NCBI RefSeq assembly: GCF_009928485.1
Contig: NZ_JAABNP010000018.1
Coordinates: forward strand, 50,207-114,206
Direction of reading: 5' to 3'
DNA: 64,000 nt
Source of the DNA: Clostridium sp. C2-6-12
GTDB taxonomy: Bacteria > Bacillota > Clostridia > Clostridiales > Clostridiaceae
In this document: positions 17,210-27,352 of the stretch, piece by piece
Layout of the letters: the number at the start of each line of letters is the position of its first letter
Numbering within the stretch: the first letter of the stretch is position 1
Translations under genes and position numbers: made by a program
Notes under the pieces: generated by a model
The model's database searches: none
What the model was told of the DNA's origin: nothing
Seen by the model: the letters and a program-made list of their open reading frames with translations, nothing else

Positions 17210-18514
17210 TTAAATTATCTTAGTTATGATTTTTCTCATATCTCCTATCATATATAATGATCCACTTATTAATATTAAATCTTCTTCATTAGCTTCCTTA
17301 ATAGCTGATATAAATGCCTCTTCATAATTATCCATAGCAACAACATTAGAATTGCATTTCAGTATTTCATTTTTCAAATCTTCACTAAGTTCAGCCCTTT
17401 CACTATGTGGTGTTAAAGCATAAACCTTTTTGGCCATAGGTGTTATTTCTTCTATCATTTCTTTAACTTGTTTATCGGCTAAAATCCCTAATAACAGATA
17501 TATCTTATTATACTTAAAATATTTTTCCACATTCCTTTTAAGAGACTTAATTGCATCTATATTATGTGCTCCATCAATTAATATAGTTGGTTTTCTTCCT
17601 AATACTTCAAGTCTTCCTATCCATTTTACATCTTCTAAAGACTTTTCTACTATCTTTTTATCTAGTAAAATATTTTCTATATCAAACAAAGCTTCTATAG
17701 CATTTAAAACTACTCCTAAATTTATTATTTGATGTTCCCCAAGTAGCGGCAGATTAATTGTATATGTATTTTTACAGCCTTTAATTTGTACCTTCTGATA
17801 TAATTGTTCATAATTAATATCAATCAATTCTCCATTTTCTTTTTTAACTAAATACACTTTTGAATTTTTTTCTTCTGCTGTCTTTAATATAACTTCTTCC
17901 ACTTCTTTTTCTTGAGGATACAGTATTACTGGCACACCCTCTTTTATTATTCCAGCTTTTTCCTTTGCAATATCTTTTAAATTATCTCCTAAAATGTTCA
18001 TATGATCTAAGCTTATGGATGTTATTACACTTACCTTTGGAGTTAATACATTAGTTGAGTCTAATCTTCCTCCTAAACCAACTTCAATAACACCATAATC
18101 AACTTTTTCATTATAAAAATGTAAAAACATAAGAGCCGTTATAATTTCAAATTCTGTTGGATGTTCATATCCTTCTTCTATTACTTTGTTTATTGCAATC
18201 TTTACCTGTTCTAACAAATTCACTAAAGTAACTTTATTAATCTTCTCCCCATTAATTTGAATTCTTTCTTCAAATTCCTCTAAATAAGGAGAAGTATACA
18301 TTCCTACCTTATATCCATAACCCCTTAAAATCTTTGTAATCATAGCTGTTGTTGAACCTTTTCCATTAGTTCCTGCTATGTGTATTAACTTTAATTTTTC
18401 ATGAGGACTCCCAAGAAGTTCCAAAAGTCTAAATGTTCTTTCCAATCCATAATTAGAACCAAATTTCCCAACACTTGAAATATAGTTCATTGCTTCATTA
18501 TAAGTCATGTTCAT
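17210..18514 (-). CDS. folC: Folylpolyglutamate synthase / dihydrofolate synthase
   Basis: The 434-residue Mur-ligase-like enzyme has the P-loop IHIAGTNGKGSTTAMI, GMYTSPYLEEFEERIQINGE, TEFEIITALMFLHF, VIEVGLGGRLDSTNV, SLDHMNILGD and the C-terminal domain beginning near ILIDGAHN. It adds glutamates to folates in the cytoplasm using ATP. ATG follows CGAGGT. In many Firmicutes folC directly follows valS; here about 4 kb with two genes lies between. Confidence 0.95.
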   Translation of the reverse strand: MNMTYNEAMNYISSVGKFGSNYGLERTFRLLELLGSPHEKLKLIHIAGTNGKGSTTAMITKILRGYGYKVGMYTSPYLEEFEERIQINGEKINKVTLVNLLEQVKIAINKVIEEGYEHPTEFEIITALMFLHFYNEKVDYGVIEVGLGGRLDSTNVLTPKVSVITSISLDHMNILGDNLKDIAKEKAGIIKEGVPVILYPQEKEVEEVILKTAEEKNSKVYLVKKENGELIDINYEQLYQKVQIKGCKNTYTINLPLLGEHQIINLGVVLNAIEALFDIENILLDKKIVEKSLEDVKWIGRLEVLGRKPTILIDGAHNIDAIKSLKRNVEKYFKYNKIYLLLGILADKQVKEMIEEITPMAKKVYALTPHSERAELSEDLKNEILKCNSNVVAMDNYEEAFISAIKEANEEDLILISGSLYMIGDMRKIITKII

Positions 18515-18740
18515 TTTGAATTACCTCGTGTCTTTTTTATTATTAATAAAATTTTTATTACTTCTATTATACTTTAATTATTAAGTAATGACTAATATAA
18601 ACTTAAATTCCACAGGTAATCCTTACATTTATTAATAATAATCATTCAACTTTTCAAATTAAATCCAAAAATAATATGAACCTTCATTTAACTAGTCAAT
18701 AATTTTAACATCATATATTTTCCAAATAAGTTTTCTCTTA

Positions 18741-19574
18741 TTAACTTTTTAATTTCGCTATTTCATTCCATACAGAAGATACTAGTATGCTGATTAATAA
18801 CATAATGCATATTATCAATACTGAGTTTGTAACTGATATTTCAATTTTCCAAAATATTAACATAAGCTTTAAACCAGTAAATATTAATATACCTCCCACA
18901 CCATATTTCATAAACTTAAACATGTTATTCATTTTTTGAAGAATGTAATACATACTTCTCAAACCTAATATTGCAAATATATTAGAGGTATATACTATAA
19001 ATGTATTTGTAGTTATTGAAAATATTGCTGGTATTGAATCTATTGCAAAAATGATATCTGAAAATTCTATTACTAAAAGAGCCGCCAAAAGAGGTGTTGC
19101 ATAAGTAATTCCCTTTCTTTTTATAAAAAATTTATTTCCATAAAAATTATTGGTTATTGGTATAATGTGTCTTAAAACTTTAACAGCAAAATTATCCTTT
19201 ACTTGAATATTGTCATTTTCTTTAGAAAACATTTTAAATCCACTAATAAGTAGTATTACTCCAAATATTGAAAGGAGCATACTAAATTTGCTTATTATAG
19301 CCACTCCTAGTAAAATAAAAACTAATCGCAAAACCATAGCCCCAATGACTCCATATAATAGTACTCTTTCCTGATGCTCTTCTCTTATCTTAAAGCTTGA
19401 AAAGACCATTAAAAATAGAAATAAATTATCTAAGCTTAAAGACATTTCCACTATATATCCGCCAAAATATTCCCACGCTGCTTTTTCTCCTTTTAAATAG
19501 AATATAAAGATATTAAAGATCATTGATAATGAAATCCAACAAATTAAATTTAATAAGGATTTTTTCGTTTTCAA
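18741..19574 (-). CDS. TerC family membrane protein
   Basis: The 277-residue protein has seven to nine membrane segments and the TerC signatures YIVEMSLSLDNLFLFLMVFS and FSDIIFAIDSIPAIFSIT, whose acidic residues lie in the membrane. Members export metal ions, and Mn2+ efflux to support secreted metalloenzymes is shown for Bacillus homologs. I prefer the TTG start at 19574, eight bases after GGAGG; the in-frame ATG at 19589 overlaps that site. It is downstream of the large surface protein on the same strand. Confidence 0.9.
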   Translation of the reverse strand: MKTKKSLLNLICWISLSMIFNIFIFYLKGEKAAWEYFGGYIVEMSLSLDNLFLFLMVFSSFKIREEHQERVLLYGVIGAMVLRLVFILLGVAIISKFSMLLSIFGVILLISGFKMFSKENDNIQVKDNFAVKVLRHIIPITNNFYGNKFFIKRKGITYATPLLAALLVIEFSDIIFAIDSIPAIFSITTNTFIVYTSNIFAILGLRSMYYILQKMNNMFKFMKYGVGGILIFTGLKLMLIFWKIEISVTNSVLIICIMLLISILVSSVWNEIAKLKS

Positions 19575-19654
19575 AATAAATCCCTCCATACATATTTCTC
19601 TTAAATTATGTATATTAATATTTATTCTGTAATATCCTTATTTTATTAAAATCT

Positions 19655-22402
19655 TCAAATCAATTTTCCGTCACTTCCAACTTTATATCCATCAACAACG
19701 GAATTAATCACCAAGCTTCCTTCCTTATCAATATAATACCATTCATTATTAATCTTATTCCAGCCTTCATGTATTACCTCTTCTTTATTCAACTCAAAAT
19801 TAGTAATGATATATTCTTTTTTATCTATTGGTTTTATTCTAACCACATTATCTGCTACTTCTAAATTCTCATTCATTAATAAAAATTTTCTCGTATCCGA
19901 GTTATACAAATAAAGATTATTTAAATTTGGGTTTTCTTTAAATTTGATTTCTAAAAAAGAATTCGTTTTTAAATAATCAAAACTTCTCAAATATACACCA
20001 TTAAATCCATCATTTGCAATTTCGCCTAAAACTCCGCCCTTAAAAATTTCCATATTATTATTAACTATATCATTGTAAGTTATGGTATCAACCTCTATAT
20101 TATTGTACTTTATTAATAATCTTAATAAAAATTCTTCAGCCATTTTATAATCCAGTGATGATACACTACATTTCTTTAATTCTACTTCTTTTTTGTCATT
20201 GTTGCTTATTATTGTAAAAGTCTTTATCTGATTTATTAAATTATTTTTATTAATTAATTTTTTTGATAATTCTTGATTTTGATTTGAAATGTTTCTCCTC
20301 TTTACCCTATGTCTTTTTTTCTCTTTTGATTCCTCGTCAACATAATTCTTTTCTGGCACTTGCTCTTTTATCTTATCCAAATCACTTTTCTTGGCCATAT
20401 TATCCTTTTCATAATTTTTTGCTTTATCTTCATTTATTTCAGCTGATGGTTTAGTCATATCACTTGACCTGGAATTTTCTTTATCATTTGGCTTTTCTAC
20501 TTCACTTTTTTCATCGTTTTTTCCTTTGTACTCTTCTTTTTCAGCCGATGGTTTAGTTATATCACTTGGCTTAGAATTTTCTTTATCATTTGATTTTTCT
20601 GCTTCTCCCTTTTCTCCAGTATTTTTTTGATCGTTTTTTCCCTTATCTTCTTCTTTTTCAGTTGATGGTTTATTTGTATCACTTGATTTCGAATTTTCTT
20701 TATCATTTGATTTTTCTTGTTCACCTTTTTCTCCTGCAGTTTTTTCATCCGTTTTTCCTTTATCCTCTTTTTCAGTCGATGGTTTATTTGTATCACTTGA
20801 CTTGGAATTTTCTTTGTCCTTTGACTTTTCTGATCCATCTTTTTCTCCTGCTGTTTTTTCATCTGTTTTTCCTTTATCTTCTTCAATCGATGGTTTATTT
20901 GTATCACTTGACTTGGAATTTTCTTTATCATTTGAGTTTTCTGCTTCACCTTTTTCTCCAGTATTTTTTTCATCCTTTTTGTTTTTATCTTCCGTCTTTG
21001 TCCATTTAGCATATAATTTGGAGTTTTTTATAACTATATCAGAGTCTATAACCTCTCCTAAATCTGCTATTATATTAACTTTATTAATACACTCAGGTTC
21101 TTTATACCAACCTTCTATTTCATACCCTAGTCTAGAAACATCCGGCACCTTGCTTTTATATATATCTTTATTCATATTCCTATTTGTTTTTATACTTAAA
21201 TTAATATCTTGTGTTACTATGCTTTCTGAATCATCATAATTAGGATACCATTTAACATTTACTAATCTTAATTTACTTAAAAAGCGTTGATACTCTTCTT
21301 GATTTATGTAGTCTTTTGGGTATATCCATTCGCTTATATTACTTCCCATTGAAATATTTTGCTCTAAGAAAGGTATTTCCCGATTACCAAATCTCACTGT
21401 TTTTAAACTAGCCATTCCACCTAAAGCATTTTCTCCTATTTTCTTAGCTTCTTTTAAATATAATTTATTAAAGCCACACCCCCAGAAAGATCTCCTTCCA
21501 ATTTCTTGAACATTATCTAATATATCTTTATTCAATGCAGTACAACCTTCAAAGCAACTATCTCCTATTTTATATATATTATCTAAACTATCTATACGTA
21601 AATTATTGCAATTCATAAAAGTTCTTGCCGGCAATTCAATCAACTCATGATTAAACTTTCCTATATCACTTAATTTTTTACAAAATGCAAAACTACTTTC
21701 TTCCTCTATTTTTTTTATACCATTTAAATTTATTTCTTTTAGCAAAGCACATCCATCAAATGAGTGATTTCCTATACTACTTATATTTTTAGACATTTTA
21801 AAATTTTTTAAGCCATTACAATTAAAGAAGCACCTTCCATATAAAGTACAATCAATTTCCCCTAAATCTACATTTGTAAGATTTCTTTTATTTTTAAATA
21901 CTCCACCTAGCTTTATAATAGGATTTCCATTTGAATCACAAAACCCTAAAATATTTTCTTCAATGACTAGGTTTTTTAAATCTTTATCTTCAAAAGCTTT
22001 TTCATATATATACTTAACTTTAAAATTGTTACCATTATAACTAATAGTATTTTTTACAACAACGTTATCATTATTATTTGACCATAACATTACATCTCCT
22101 TGTTTTAATTTTTTGTAAACGTTATTGCCAGCTATAAAAATATCTGAAGTTAAATCAATATTTTCATTTATAGATTTATTAATTTTTCCATCTTGATTAT
22201 TATTTATTTCTATATGACCACAAACTTTTTTATTATCAAATACAATTAATACAGTTATTAGAATTATTAAAAGCTTTTTACTCATATATTTTTTATGGCT
22301 GCCTCTGCATTCAAAACCTAATGATCTTATTTTTTTATCATACATATATATATTTCTATTAATTTTTCTTTCCTCCAACTCTTTTAGTTTGTTATATTTC
22401 AT
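19655..22402 (-). CDS. Large BspA-type surface protein with LRRs, tandem acidic/basic repeats and a wall-binding tail
   Basis: The 915-residue protein has these parts. A hydrophobic signal segment lies at about 43-60 (KKLLIILITVLIVF). Residues about 80-360 contain BspA-type leucine-rich repeats (LRR_5; CFFNCNGLKNFKMSKNISSI, SFDGCALLKEINLNGIKKIE, CFEGCTALNKD). Residues about 370-465 look like an InlB/Flg_new repeat (YEIEGWYKEPECINKVN). From about 467 to 660 there are tandem low-complexity repeats. Then comes a folded domain of about 180 residues, and a terminal wall-binding repeat (GWNKINNEWYYIDKEGS). It is predicted secreted and wall-attached, probably for adhesion. The start is weak: no good ribosome site precedes 22402, and ATG 41 codons later is an alternative. 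Confidence 0.82.
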   Translation of the reverse strand: MKYNKLKELEERKINRNIYMYDKKIRSLGFECRGSHKKYMSKKLLIILITVLIVFDNKKVCGHIEINNNQDGKINKSINENIDLTSDIFIAGNNVYKKLKQGDVMLWSNNNDNVVVKNTISYNGNNFKVKYIYEKAFEDKDLKNLVIEENILGFCDSNGNPIIKLGGVFKNKRNLTNVDLGEIDCTLYGRCFFNCNGLKNFKMSKNISSIGNHSFDGCALLKEINLNGIKKIEEESSFAFCKKLSDIGKFNHELIELPARTFMNCNNLRIDSLDNIYKIGDSCFEGCTALNKDILDNVQEIGRRSFWGCGFNKLYLKEAKKIGENALGGMASLKTVRFGNREIPFLEQNISMGSNISEWIYPKDYINQEEYQRFLSKLRLVNVKWYPNYDDSESIVTQDINLSIKTNRNMNKDIYKSKVPDVSRLGYEIEGWYKEPECINKVNIIADLGEVIDSDIVIKNSKLYAKWTKTEDKNKKDEKNTGEKGEAENSNDKENSKSSDTNKPSIEEDKGKTDEKTAGEKDGSEKSKDKENSKSSDTNKPSTEKEDKGKTDEKTAGEKGEQEKSNDKENSKSSDTNKPSTEKEEDKGKNDQKNTGEKGEAEKSNDKENSKPSDITKPSAEKEEYKGKNDEKSEVEKPNDKENSRSSDMTKPSAEINEDKAKNYEKDNMAKKSDLDKIKEQVPEKNYVDEESKEKKRHRVKRRNISNQNQELSKKLINKNNLINQIKTFTIISNNDKKEVELKKCSVSSLDYKMAEEFLLRLLIKYNNIEVDTITYNDIVNNNMEIFKGGVLGEIANDGFNGVYLRSFDYLKTNSFLEIKFKENPNLNNLYLYNSDTRKFLLMNENLEVADNVVRIKPIDKKEYIITNFELNKEEVIHEGWNKINNEWYYIDKEGSLVINSVVDGYKVGSDGKLI
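20440..21000 (-). repeat. Tandem 34-39-codon repeats in the surface protein
   Basis: Five copies begin with DKENSKSSD or a close variant and continue with TNKPS..EKEDKGK.DEK..GEKG. Copy starts on the DNA are spaced 111, 114, 117 and 102 bases apart, all multiples of three. The first three are most alike; the last two have drifted (DKENSRSSDMTKPSAEINED). This fits slipped-strand expansion of a charged stalk. Confidence 0.9.
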
Positions 22403-22483
22403 AATTCTTATTACTTTTATATATATTAATTTTTCTTAAATTATTACCATATTTTAAAACATGTAAACAAAATAATGAAATAA

Positions 22484-22525
22484 AAAAGACATTATCAGAA
22501 CTCAATCCTTCTGACAATGTCTTTT
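22484..22525. terminator. Terminator after valS
   Basis: AAAAGACATTATCAGAA pairs with TTCTGACAATGTCTTTT around an eight-base loop, 15 bases after the valS stop. The T-run is short on either strand but the stem is strong. Confidence 0.85.
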
Positions 22526-22539
22526 CATATTTAAGCTAT

Positions 22540-25185
22540 TTAATTTAATGCTTCAATCCTAACTTTAACAGCTTCAAGCATTTCTACATATTTAACTCTT
22601 TTTTCTTTTTCAGCTTCTATAACAGCTGCTGGCGCTTTAGCAACAAAGCCTTGATTTCCTAGTTTTTTATCTATTCTATCAATTTCGCCTTCTAATTTCT
22701 TTAATTCTTTATTTAATCTTTCTAATTCTTTTTCTTTATCAACTAAGTCTAAAAGTGGCATAAATAATTCTCCACCTTTAACTACTAAAGATACAGCATT
22801 AGCTGGAACATTAGCTTTATCAGCAATAAACTCAACTTCTGAAGCTGAAGCTAATTTTTCAATGTATGCACTTCCTGCATTAAATGCCTTTTTAGCATCT
22901 TCAGCAATGTAGCAGATTACTTTAGCCTTTCTTGAAGGTGGTACATTCATTTCAGCTCTTACATTTCTTAATCCTTTTATTGCTTCAATTACAAATGCCA
23001 TATCATTTTCTGCTTCTTTATTTACTAAAGCTTCATCAAATACTGGCCAAGCTGAAGTTGTTATAGTTTCTTCATCGCTTAAATGAGTGAAGATTTCTTC
23101 TGTTATAAATGGCATAGCTGGATGTAATAATTTCAAACCTGTAATTAATACAGTGTTTAATACATTGTAAGCTATTCCCTTAGCTTTTTCATCATCACCA
23201 TAGAATACTGGTTTAACAAGTTCTATATACCAATCACAGAATTCAGTCCACATGAAATCATAAACCTTTTGCATTGCAATTCCAAGTTCATATTTTTCCA
23301 TGTTTTCTGTAACTTCTTTAATTAATGTATTCATTTCTGATAAGATCCATTTATCTGCTAAAGAATATTCTTTGCAGTCTTTGTACTTGTTCATTATATC
23401 TTTATCAAGATTCATCATTACAAATCTTGAAGCATTCCAAATCTTATTAGCAAAGTTTCTTGAAGATTCAACTCTTTCTGGGTAATATCTCATATCATTT
23501 CCTGGAGCATTACCAGTAGCAATCATAAATCTTAAAGCATCAGCTCCATAAGTTTCAATTACTTCTAATGGATCTACACCATTTCCTAAAGATTTACTCA
23601 TTTTTCTTCCTTGTGAATCTCTAATTAATCCATGAATAAGTACTGTATTAAATGGAGTTTCACCCATACAATGAAGTCCTGAGAATATCATTCTAGCAAC
23701 CCAGAAGAATATAATATCATGACCAGTAACTAATGTGCTTGTTGGATAGAAATATTCTAAATCTTCTGTTTTATGTGGCCAGCCAAGTGTTGAGAATGGC
23801 CATAATGCTGAAGAGAACCATGTATCAAGTACGTCATTATCTTGTTTAAGGTTAGTGCTTCCACATTTAGTACATGTATTTGGTGCATCTTCAAGTACCA
23901 TCATTTCACCACAATCTTGACAGTAGTAAACAGGAATTCTATGCCCCCACCATAATTGTCTTGAAATACACCAATCTTGAATGTTTTCCATCCAGTTAAA
24001 GTAGATCTTATCAAATCTTTCAGGAACAAATTTAGTTTTTCCATTTTTAACTACTTCTATAGCTGGTTTTGCAAGAGCATCCATCTTAACATACCATTGT
24101 TTTGATATGATTGGTTCTACAGTGGTTCCACATCTATCATGAGTACCAACGTTATGTGAGTGGTCTTTAATCTTAACTAAAAGTCCAAGTTCTTCTAAAT
24201 CCTTAACTATAACTTTTCTAGCTTCATATCTATCTAAACCTTTGTATTTTCCACCTTTTTCGTTGATAATTCCTTGATCGTCCATAACTCTTATGATTTC
24301 TAAGTTGTGTCTCTTTCCAACTTCAAAGTCATTGGGATCATGAGCTGGAGTCATTTTAACTGCACCAGTTCCAAATTCTAAATCAACATAGTCATCCCCT
24401 ACTATAGGAATTTCTCTATTTACTAATGGTAAAATTACTGTCTTTCCAATTAAATGCTTATATCTTTCATCATTTGGATTTACAGCAACACCACTATCTC
24501 CAAGTAATGTTTCAGGTCTTGTTGTTGCAATTTCAAGGACCCCACTTCCATCAGCTAATGGATAGTTAATATGCCAGAAGTGACCTGCTTGTTCTTCATA
24601 TTCAATTTCAGCATCTGATAAAGCTGTTTGACAATGTGTACACCAGTTAGTTATTCTGTTTCCTTGATAAATTAAGCCTTCATTATATAACTTAACAAAT
24701 ACGTGTTTTACAGCAGCACTAAGATTTTCATCCATTGTAAATGCTTCTCTTGTAAAGTCAGCAGATACTCCAAGTTTTTTAACTTGGTTTCTTATTGTAG
24801 CTCTGTACTTATCGCTCCATTCCCAAACCTTTTCAAGGAAAGCTTCTCTTCCCATTTCCTTCTTGTCATAACCTTGCTCAGCTAGCATATTTGCAACTCT
24901 AACTTCTGTTGCAATAGAAGCATGGTCTTCTCCCGGTAGCCATAATGTAGAAAACCCTTGCATTCTCTTAAATCTAATAAGCATATCTTGAAGAGTATCA
25001 TCAAATGCATGACCTAAGTGAAGCTGACCAGTTATATTTGGTGGTGGCATAACTATAGTATAAGGCTTTTTACTCTTATCAACTATTGGTGTAAAATAAC
25101 CTTTTTCTTCCCAATTCTTATAAATTCTTTCTTCAAATTCTTTTGGATCATATGTAGTTGCTATGTTTTTGATTTCTTCTGACAT
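22540..25185 (-). CDS. valS: Valyl-tRNA synthetase
   Basis: The 881-residue class I synthetase has the HIGH-type motif [14 protein letters not shown] (about residue 47), an editing domain (about 200-360; [15 protein letters not shown]), a zinc-finger-like insertion CQDCGE..CTKCGS, the KMSKS loop [11 protein letters not shown] (about 530) and a C-terminal coiled coil. It charges tRNA-Val. ATG follows CGGAGG. It lies downstream of plsY and a T-box leader, so tRNA-Val charging probably controls it; a 185-base gap with a short hairpin (ACAAGG / CCTTGT, 25214-25236) separates it from plsY. Confidence 0.97.
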   Translation of the reverse strand: MSEEIKNIATTYDPKEFEERIYKNWEEKGYFTPIVDKSKKPYTIVMPPPNITGQLHLGHAFDDTLQDMLIRFKRMQGFSTLWLPGEDHASIATEVRVANMLAEQGYDKKEMGREAFLEKVWEWSDKYRATIRNQVKKLGVSADFTREAFTMDENLSAAVKHVFVKLYNEGLIYQGNRITNWCTHCQTALSDAEIEYEEQAGHFWHINYPLADGSGVLEIATTRPETLLGDSGVAVNPNDERYKHLIGKTVILPLVNREIPIVGDDYVDLEFGTGAVKMTPAHDPNDFEVGKRHNLEIIRVMDDQGIINEKGGKYKGLDRYEARKVIVKDLEELGLLVKIKDHSHNVGTHDRCGTTVEPIISKQWYVKMDALAKPAIEVVKNGKTKFVPERFDKIYFNWMENIQDWCISRQLWWGHRIPVYYCQDCGEMMVLEDAPNTCTKCGSTNLKQDNDVLDTWFSSALWPFSTLGWPHKTEDLEYFYPTSTLVTGHDIIFFWVARMIFSGLHCMGETPFNTVLIHGLIRDSQGRKMSKSLGNGVDPLEVIETYGADALRFMIATGNAPGNDMRYYPERVESSRNFANKIWNASRFVMMNLDKDIMNKYKDCKEYSLADKWILSEMNTLIKEVTENMEKYELGIAMQKVYDFMWTEFCDWYIELVKPVFYGDDEKAKGIAYNVLNTVLITGLKLLHPAMPFITEEIFTHLSDEETITTSAWPVFDEALVNKEAENDMAFVIEAIKGLRNVRAEMNVPPSRKAKVICYIAEDAKKAFNAGSAYIEKLASASEVEFIADKANVPANAVSLVVKGGELFMPLLDLVDKEKELERLNKELKKLEGEIDRIDKKLGNQGFVAKAPAAVIEAEKEKRVKYVEMLEAVKVRIEALN

Positions 25186-25370
25186 TTATATTCCTCCGTT
25201 TAATCTCTAGTGTACAAGGTATTAAAAGCTCCTTGTCATAGCATTTTATATAACTGCATACAAATTACTGTAGCATTAAATTATTAAATAAAACATATTT
25301 AGGCATGATGTGCATAATCACAGCTTTACCTTTTAAAACATTGACTTAAAGTATAGATTTCATTATTCTA

Positions 25371-26030
25371 TTATAGTTTTTTCCCATTCTTAAGAATACT
25401 AATTAGTCCAAGAGGTTTTTCTTCCCCATGTAATAACCTGATTATATTAGTCCGATGAGAAATAATTATTAATACAAAATATATACTTGCAAATAAGATA
25501 ATCCACCAATATTCTTTTGTATATACAATTCCATGATAAATTGCCTCTACTGCAAAAAAAGTTAATGCAAACACCGACATCCTATCCACAATTAATAATA
25601 AAATAATTCCAAAAAGTAATAATATTACTGTAAAAACTGGATTGACAGCCATATACACTCCAAGACCTGATGCAAACCCTTTCCCGCCTTTAAATCCAAG
25701 TAAAATAGGATAATTATGCCCTAATATAACAGCAAGACCTGCTAAATAACCAGCAAGAATTCCAAATTCTGCTCCTCCCATAGACGTAAATATCACTTTT
25801 CCCACAACTGCGCAAATAAAACCTTTAAAAAAGTCTAGACATAACGTAATGACTCCATATTTAATACCAAATACACGAGTCATATTAGTAGTACCTGGAT
25901 TTTTACTTCCTAGCTCTCTAATGTCTTTGTGAATAAATTTGTTTGATATAACAATGGCAGTTGAAAAGTTACCAATAAAATAGCTAAGTACTAGTAATAG
26001 TGAAAGTTGCCACCAATAATCCATAAACAT
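25371..26030 (-). CDS. plsY: PlsY-like acyl-phosphate:glycerol-3-phosphate acyltransferase
   Basis: The 219-residue protein has about five membrane segments and all three PlsY motifs: GSKNPGTTNMTRVFG, GHNYPILLGFKGGKGFASG and, near the C-terminus, the RLLHGEEKPLG region. It makes lysophosphatidate in the membrane. The ATG at 26030 is nine to ten bases after AAAGGAG; longer in-frame starts lack a site. It is the first gene after the T-box terminator, which is unusual for a lipid gene. It may be a second plsY copy. Confidence 0.88.
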   Translation of the reverse strand: MFMDYWWQLSLLLVLSYFIGNFSTAIVISNKFIHKDIRELGSKNPGTTNMTRVFGIKYGVITLCLDFFKGFICAVVGKVIFTSMGGAEFGILAGYLAGLAVILGHNYPILLGFKGGKGFASGLGVYMAVNPVFTVILLLFGIILLLIVDRMSVFALTFFAVEAIYHGIVYTKEYWWIILFASIYFVLIIISHRTNIIRLLHGEEKPLGLISILKNGKKL

Positions 26031-26168
26031 AATTCTAACACTCCTTTCCCTATTAATGTAATACATATTTGTTTCGTCGAATTTTTCTATTATGAATTTT
26101 ATAAAGAAAAAATCACTTGCATACATTCACTTATGTTTTGTAATACCAAAATATAAAATTTTGGATTT

Positions 26169-26495
26169 TCAACGCAAAAAAAGCCTTCATCACAAAAGGA
26201 CGAAGACTCGCGGTACCACCTTTATTTCCACTTATGCAGAATTTCTACATTAATGGACTCTTAATTTAAATAACGATTCAGATAAACCGTCTTTAGCTAC
26301 TATTAGTTCACTAAAGAAGCTCAAAAGCTACCTTCAAAATCCTTAGCATAAGGGTTCCCAGCCTTCCCCTCTCTCTTGCGAATTTTTCCTAAATCATCAT
26401 TTAGAAAAATCTGTACTACTCAATTTATTTGAGTTTCCTACTAATGCCTCTAAATTTTTACTCCTCTTTCTCACTGCTTTTAAAATATCAATTTA
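26169..26495 (-). promoter_or_regulatory. T-box riboswitch leader, specifier apparently valine GUA
   Basis: The minus strand shows the T-box AGGTGGTACCGCG (26209-26221), a terminator stem (26183-26191 with 26199-26208) and seven T residues ending about 26175. Upstream are a stem I AG-bulge-like AGAGAG, a GGCTGGGAACCC apical segment and a specifier loop GAAGGTAGC followed by GAGC; GUA occupies 26331-26329. Uncharged tRNA-Val should stabilise the antiterminator and switch on plsY and, if there is read-through, valS. The T-box is certain; the codon is read by eye. Confidence 0.9.
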
Positions 26496-26501
26496 CTTAC
26501 G

Positions 26502-26530
26502 ATAATATCTTATTGTATAAATTTTGTCAA
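26502..26530 (-). promoter_or_regulatory. SigA promoter of the T-box leader
   Basis: On the minus strand: TTGACA (26530-26525), a 17-base spacer and TATTAT (26507-26502). Transcription should start near 26495, at the 5' end of the T-box leader. Confidence 0.8.
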
Positions 26531-26800
26531 TAATAAATTTCTTATTTTAAAATACTTAATACACATGATAAAGTATTTTAAAATCGGCTTCTTAATACTT
26601 TTTATACTAAATCAATTTACTCTTATATAATATATTTTTAGTTCTTTGAAAGATGAATTATGCTATTTTCATTTTTCAAAGTTTTTATAGTTAAACTCAA
26701 ATTTACTAGAATAATTATAACATGGATTTAATCATAAGCGTATTATAATGTATAGTGTAATTATTACCAAATGCTATTACTATTATACGTATGTTTGTTC
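26531..26800. other. Intergenic stretch without recognisable feature
   Basis: Very AT-rich. A weak inverted repeat AAAATACTT / AAGTATTTT lies at 26550-26581. I see no gene or strong promoter. Confidence 0.5.
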
Positions 26801-27307
26801 TTATTCTTTAAATCTATTCATTTTAATAATTTCAAATATAATAGTTCCAAATATAACTATTAAAAATAGGAATAAGAATGTACCATTTATTTTCTCAATT
26901 TTACCAATAGCAGCTTGAATATTTTGCCATGCCAGCATGCTTAAAAAAATTGATATTTCTAAATCTATTAGCAACATTGTTTGTCTACCAATTTTATATA
27001 ATGGCTCCACATTTTTTTCTGTAATTTCAAATGGATAATTGTAATACTGAGGAAATTTACTTAGCATCCCTAACAATAAATGAAATATTATTGTAATTAC
27101 TACTATAATAAATAAACTTCGTTTATTTCCATAAGCATCTGGCGTTCCTGAAAATCCAAAATGTGTTGGTATAATTTCTGGAATGGTACTCCAAGTGATT
27201 TTTATATATATTAACGTTAATATTATTGGAATTGTTGCTATTAAAATTAAAATTTTATCCTTCCAAGTTAGTGGAAAATTTATAACTGGTCTTTTTTCAG
27301 AATTCAA
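26801..27307 (-). CDS. DUF1648 membrane protein
   Basis: The 168-residue protein has four predicted membrane helices and the DUF1648 signature IPTHFGFSGTPDAYGNK between helix 1 and 2. The TTG start at 27307 is six bases after GGGGTG; an in-frame GTG three codons upstream overlaps the site. DUF1648 is found in SdpI-type immunity proteins and in many small membrane proteins. This one has only the first half of SdpI and no toxin neighbour, so no role can be assigned. It lies 45 bases downstream of the MalY/PatB gene. Confidence 0.85.
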   Translation of the reverse strand: MNSEKRPVINFPLTWKDKILILIATIPIILTLIYIKITWSTIPEIIPTHFGFSGTPDAYGNKRSLFIIVVITIIFHLLLGMLSKFPQYYNYPFEITEKNVEPLYKIGRQTMLLIDLEISIFLSMLAWQNIQAAIGKIEKINGTFLFLFLIVIFGTIIFEIIKMNRFKE

Positions 27308-27352
27308 TGAAATCACCCCATTCTATAATTGCTGCTAACTAATTTCATTATG

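Noticed and set aside
20440..21000. Possible CRISPR-like array
   Set aside because: Repeat units are in-frame codon repeats of 102-117 bases without unique spacers.
20590..21239. Overlapping long open frames on the plus strand and in another minus frame
   Set aside because: They arise because the tandem repeats keep the same phase in all frames; composition is extreme (F/L/S or K/I rich) and no start signal exists.
25186..25370. Second T-box directly before valS
   Set aside because: No T-box consensus GGTGGTACCGCG and no terminator; only a short ACAAGG/CCTTGT hairpin.
26801..27307. SdpI-type immunity gene
   Set aside because: It has DUF1648 but lacks the second SdpI half and toxin neighbours.
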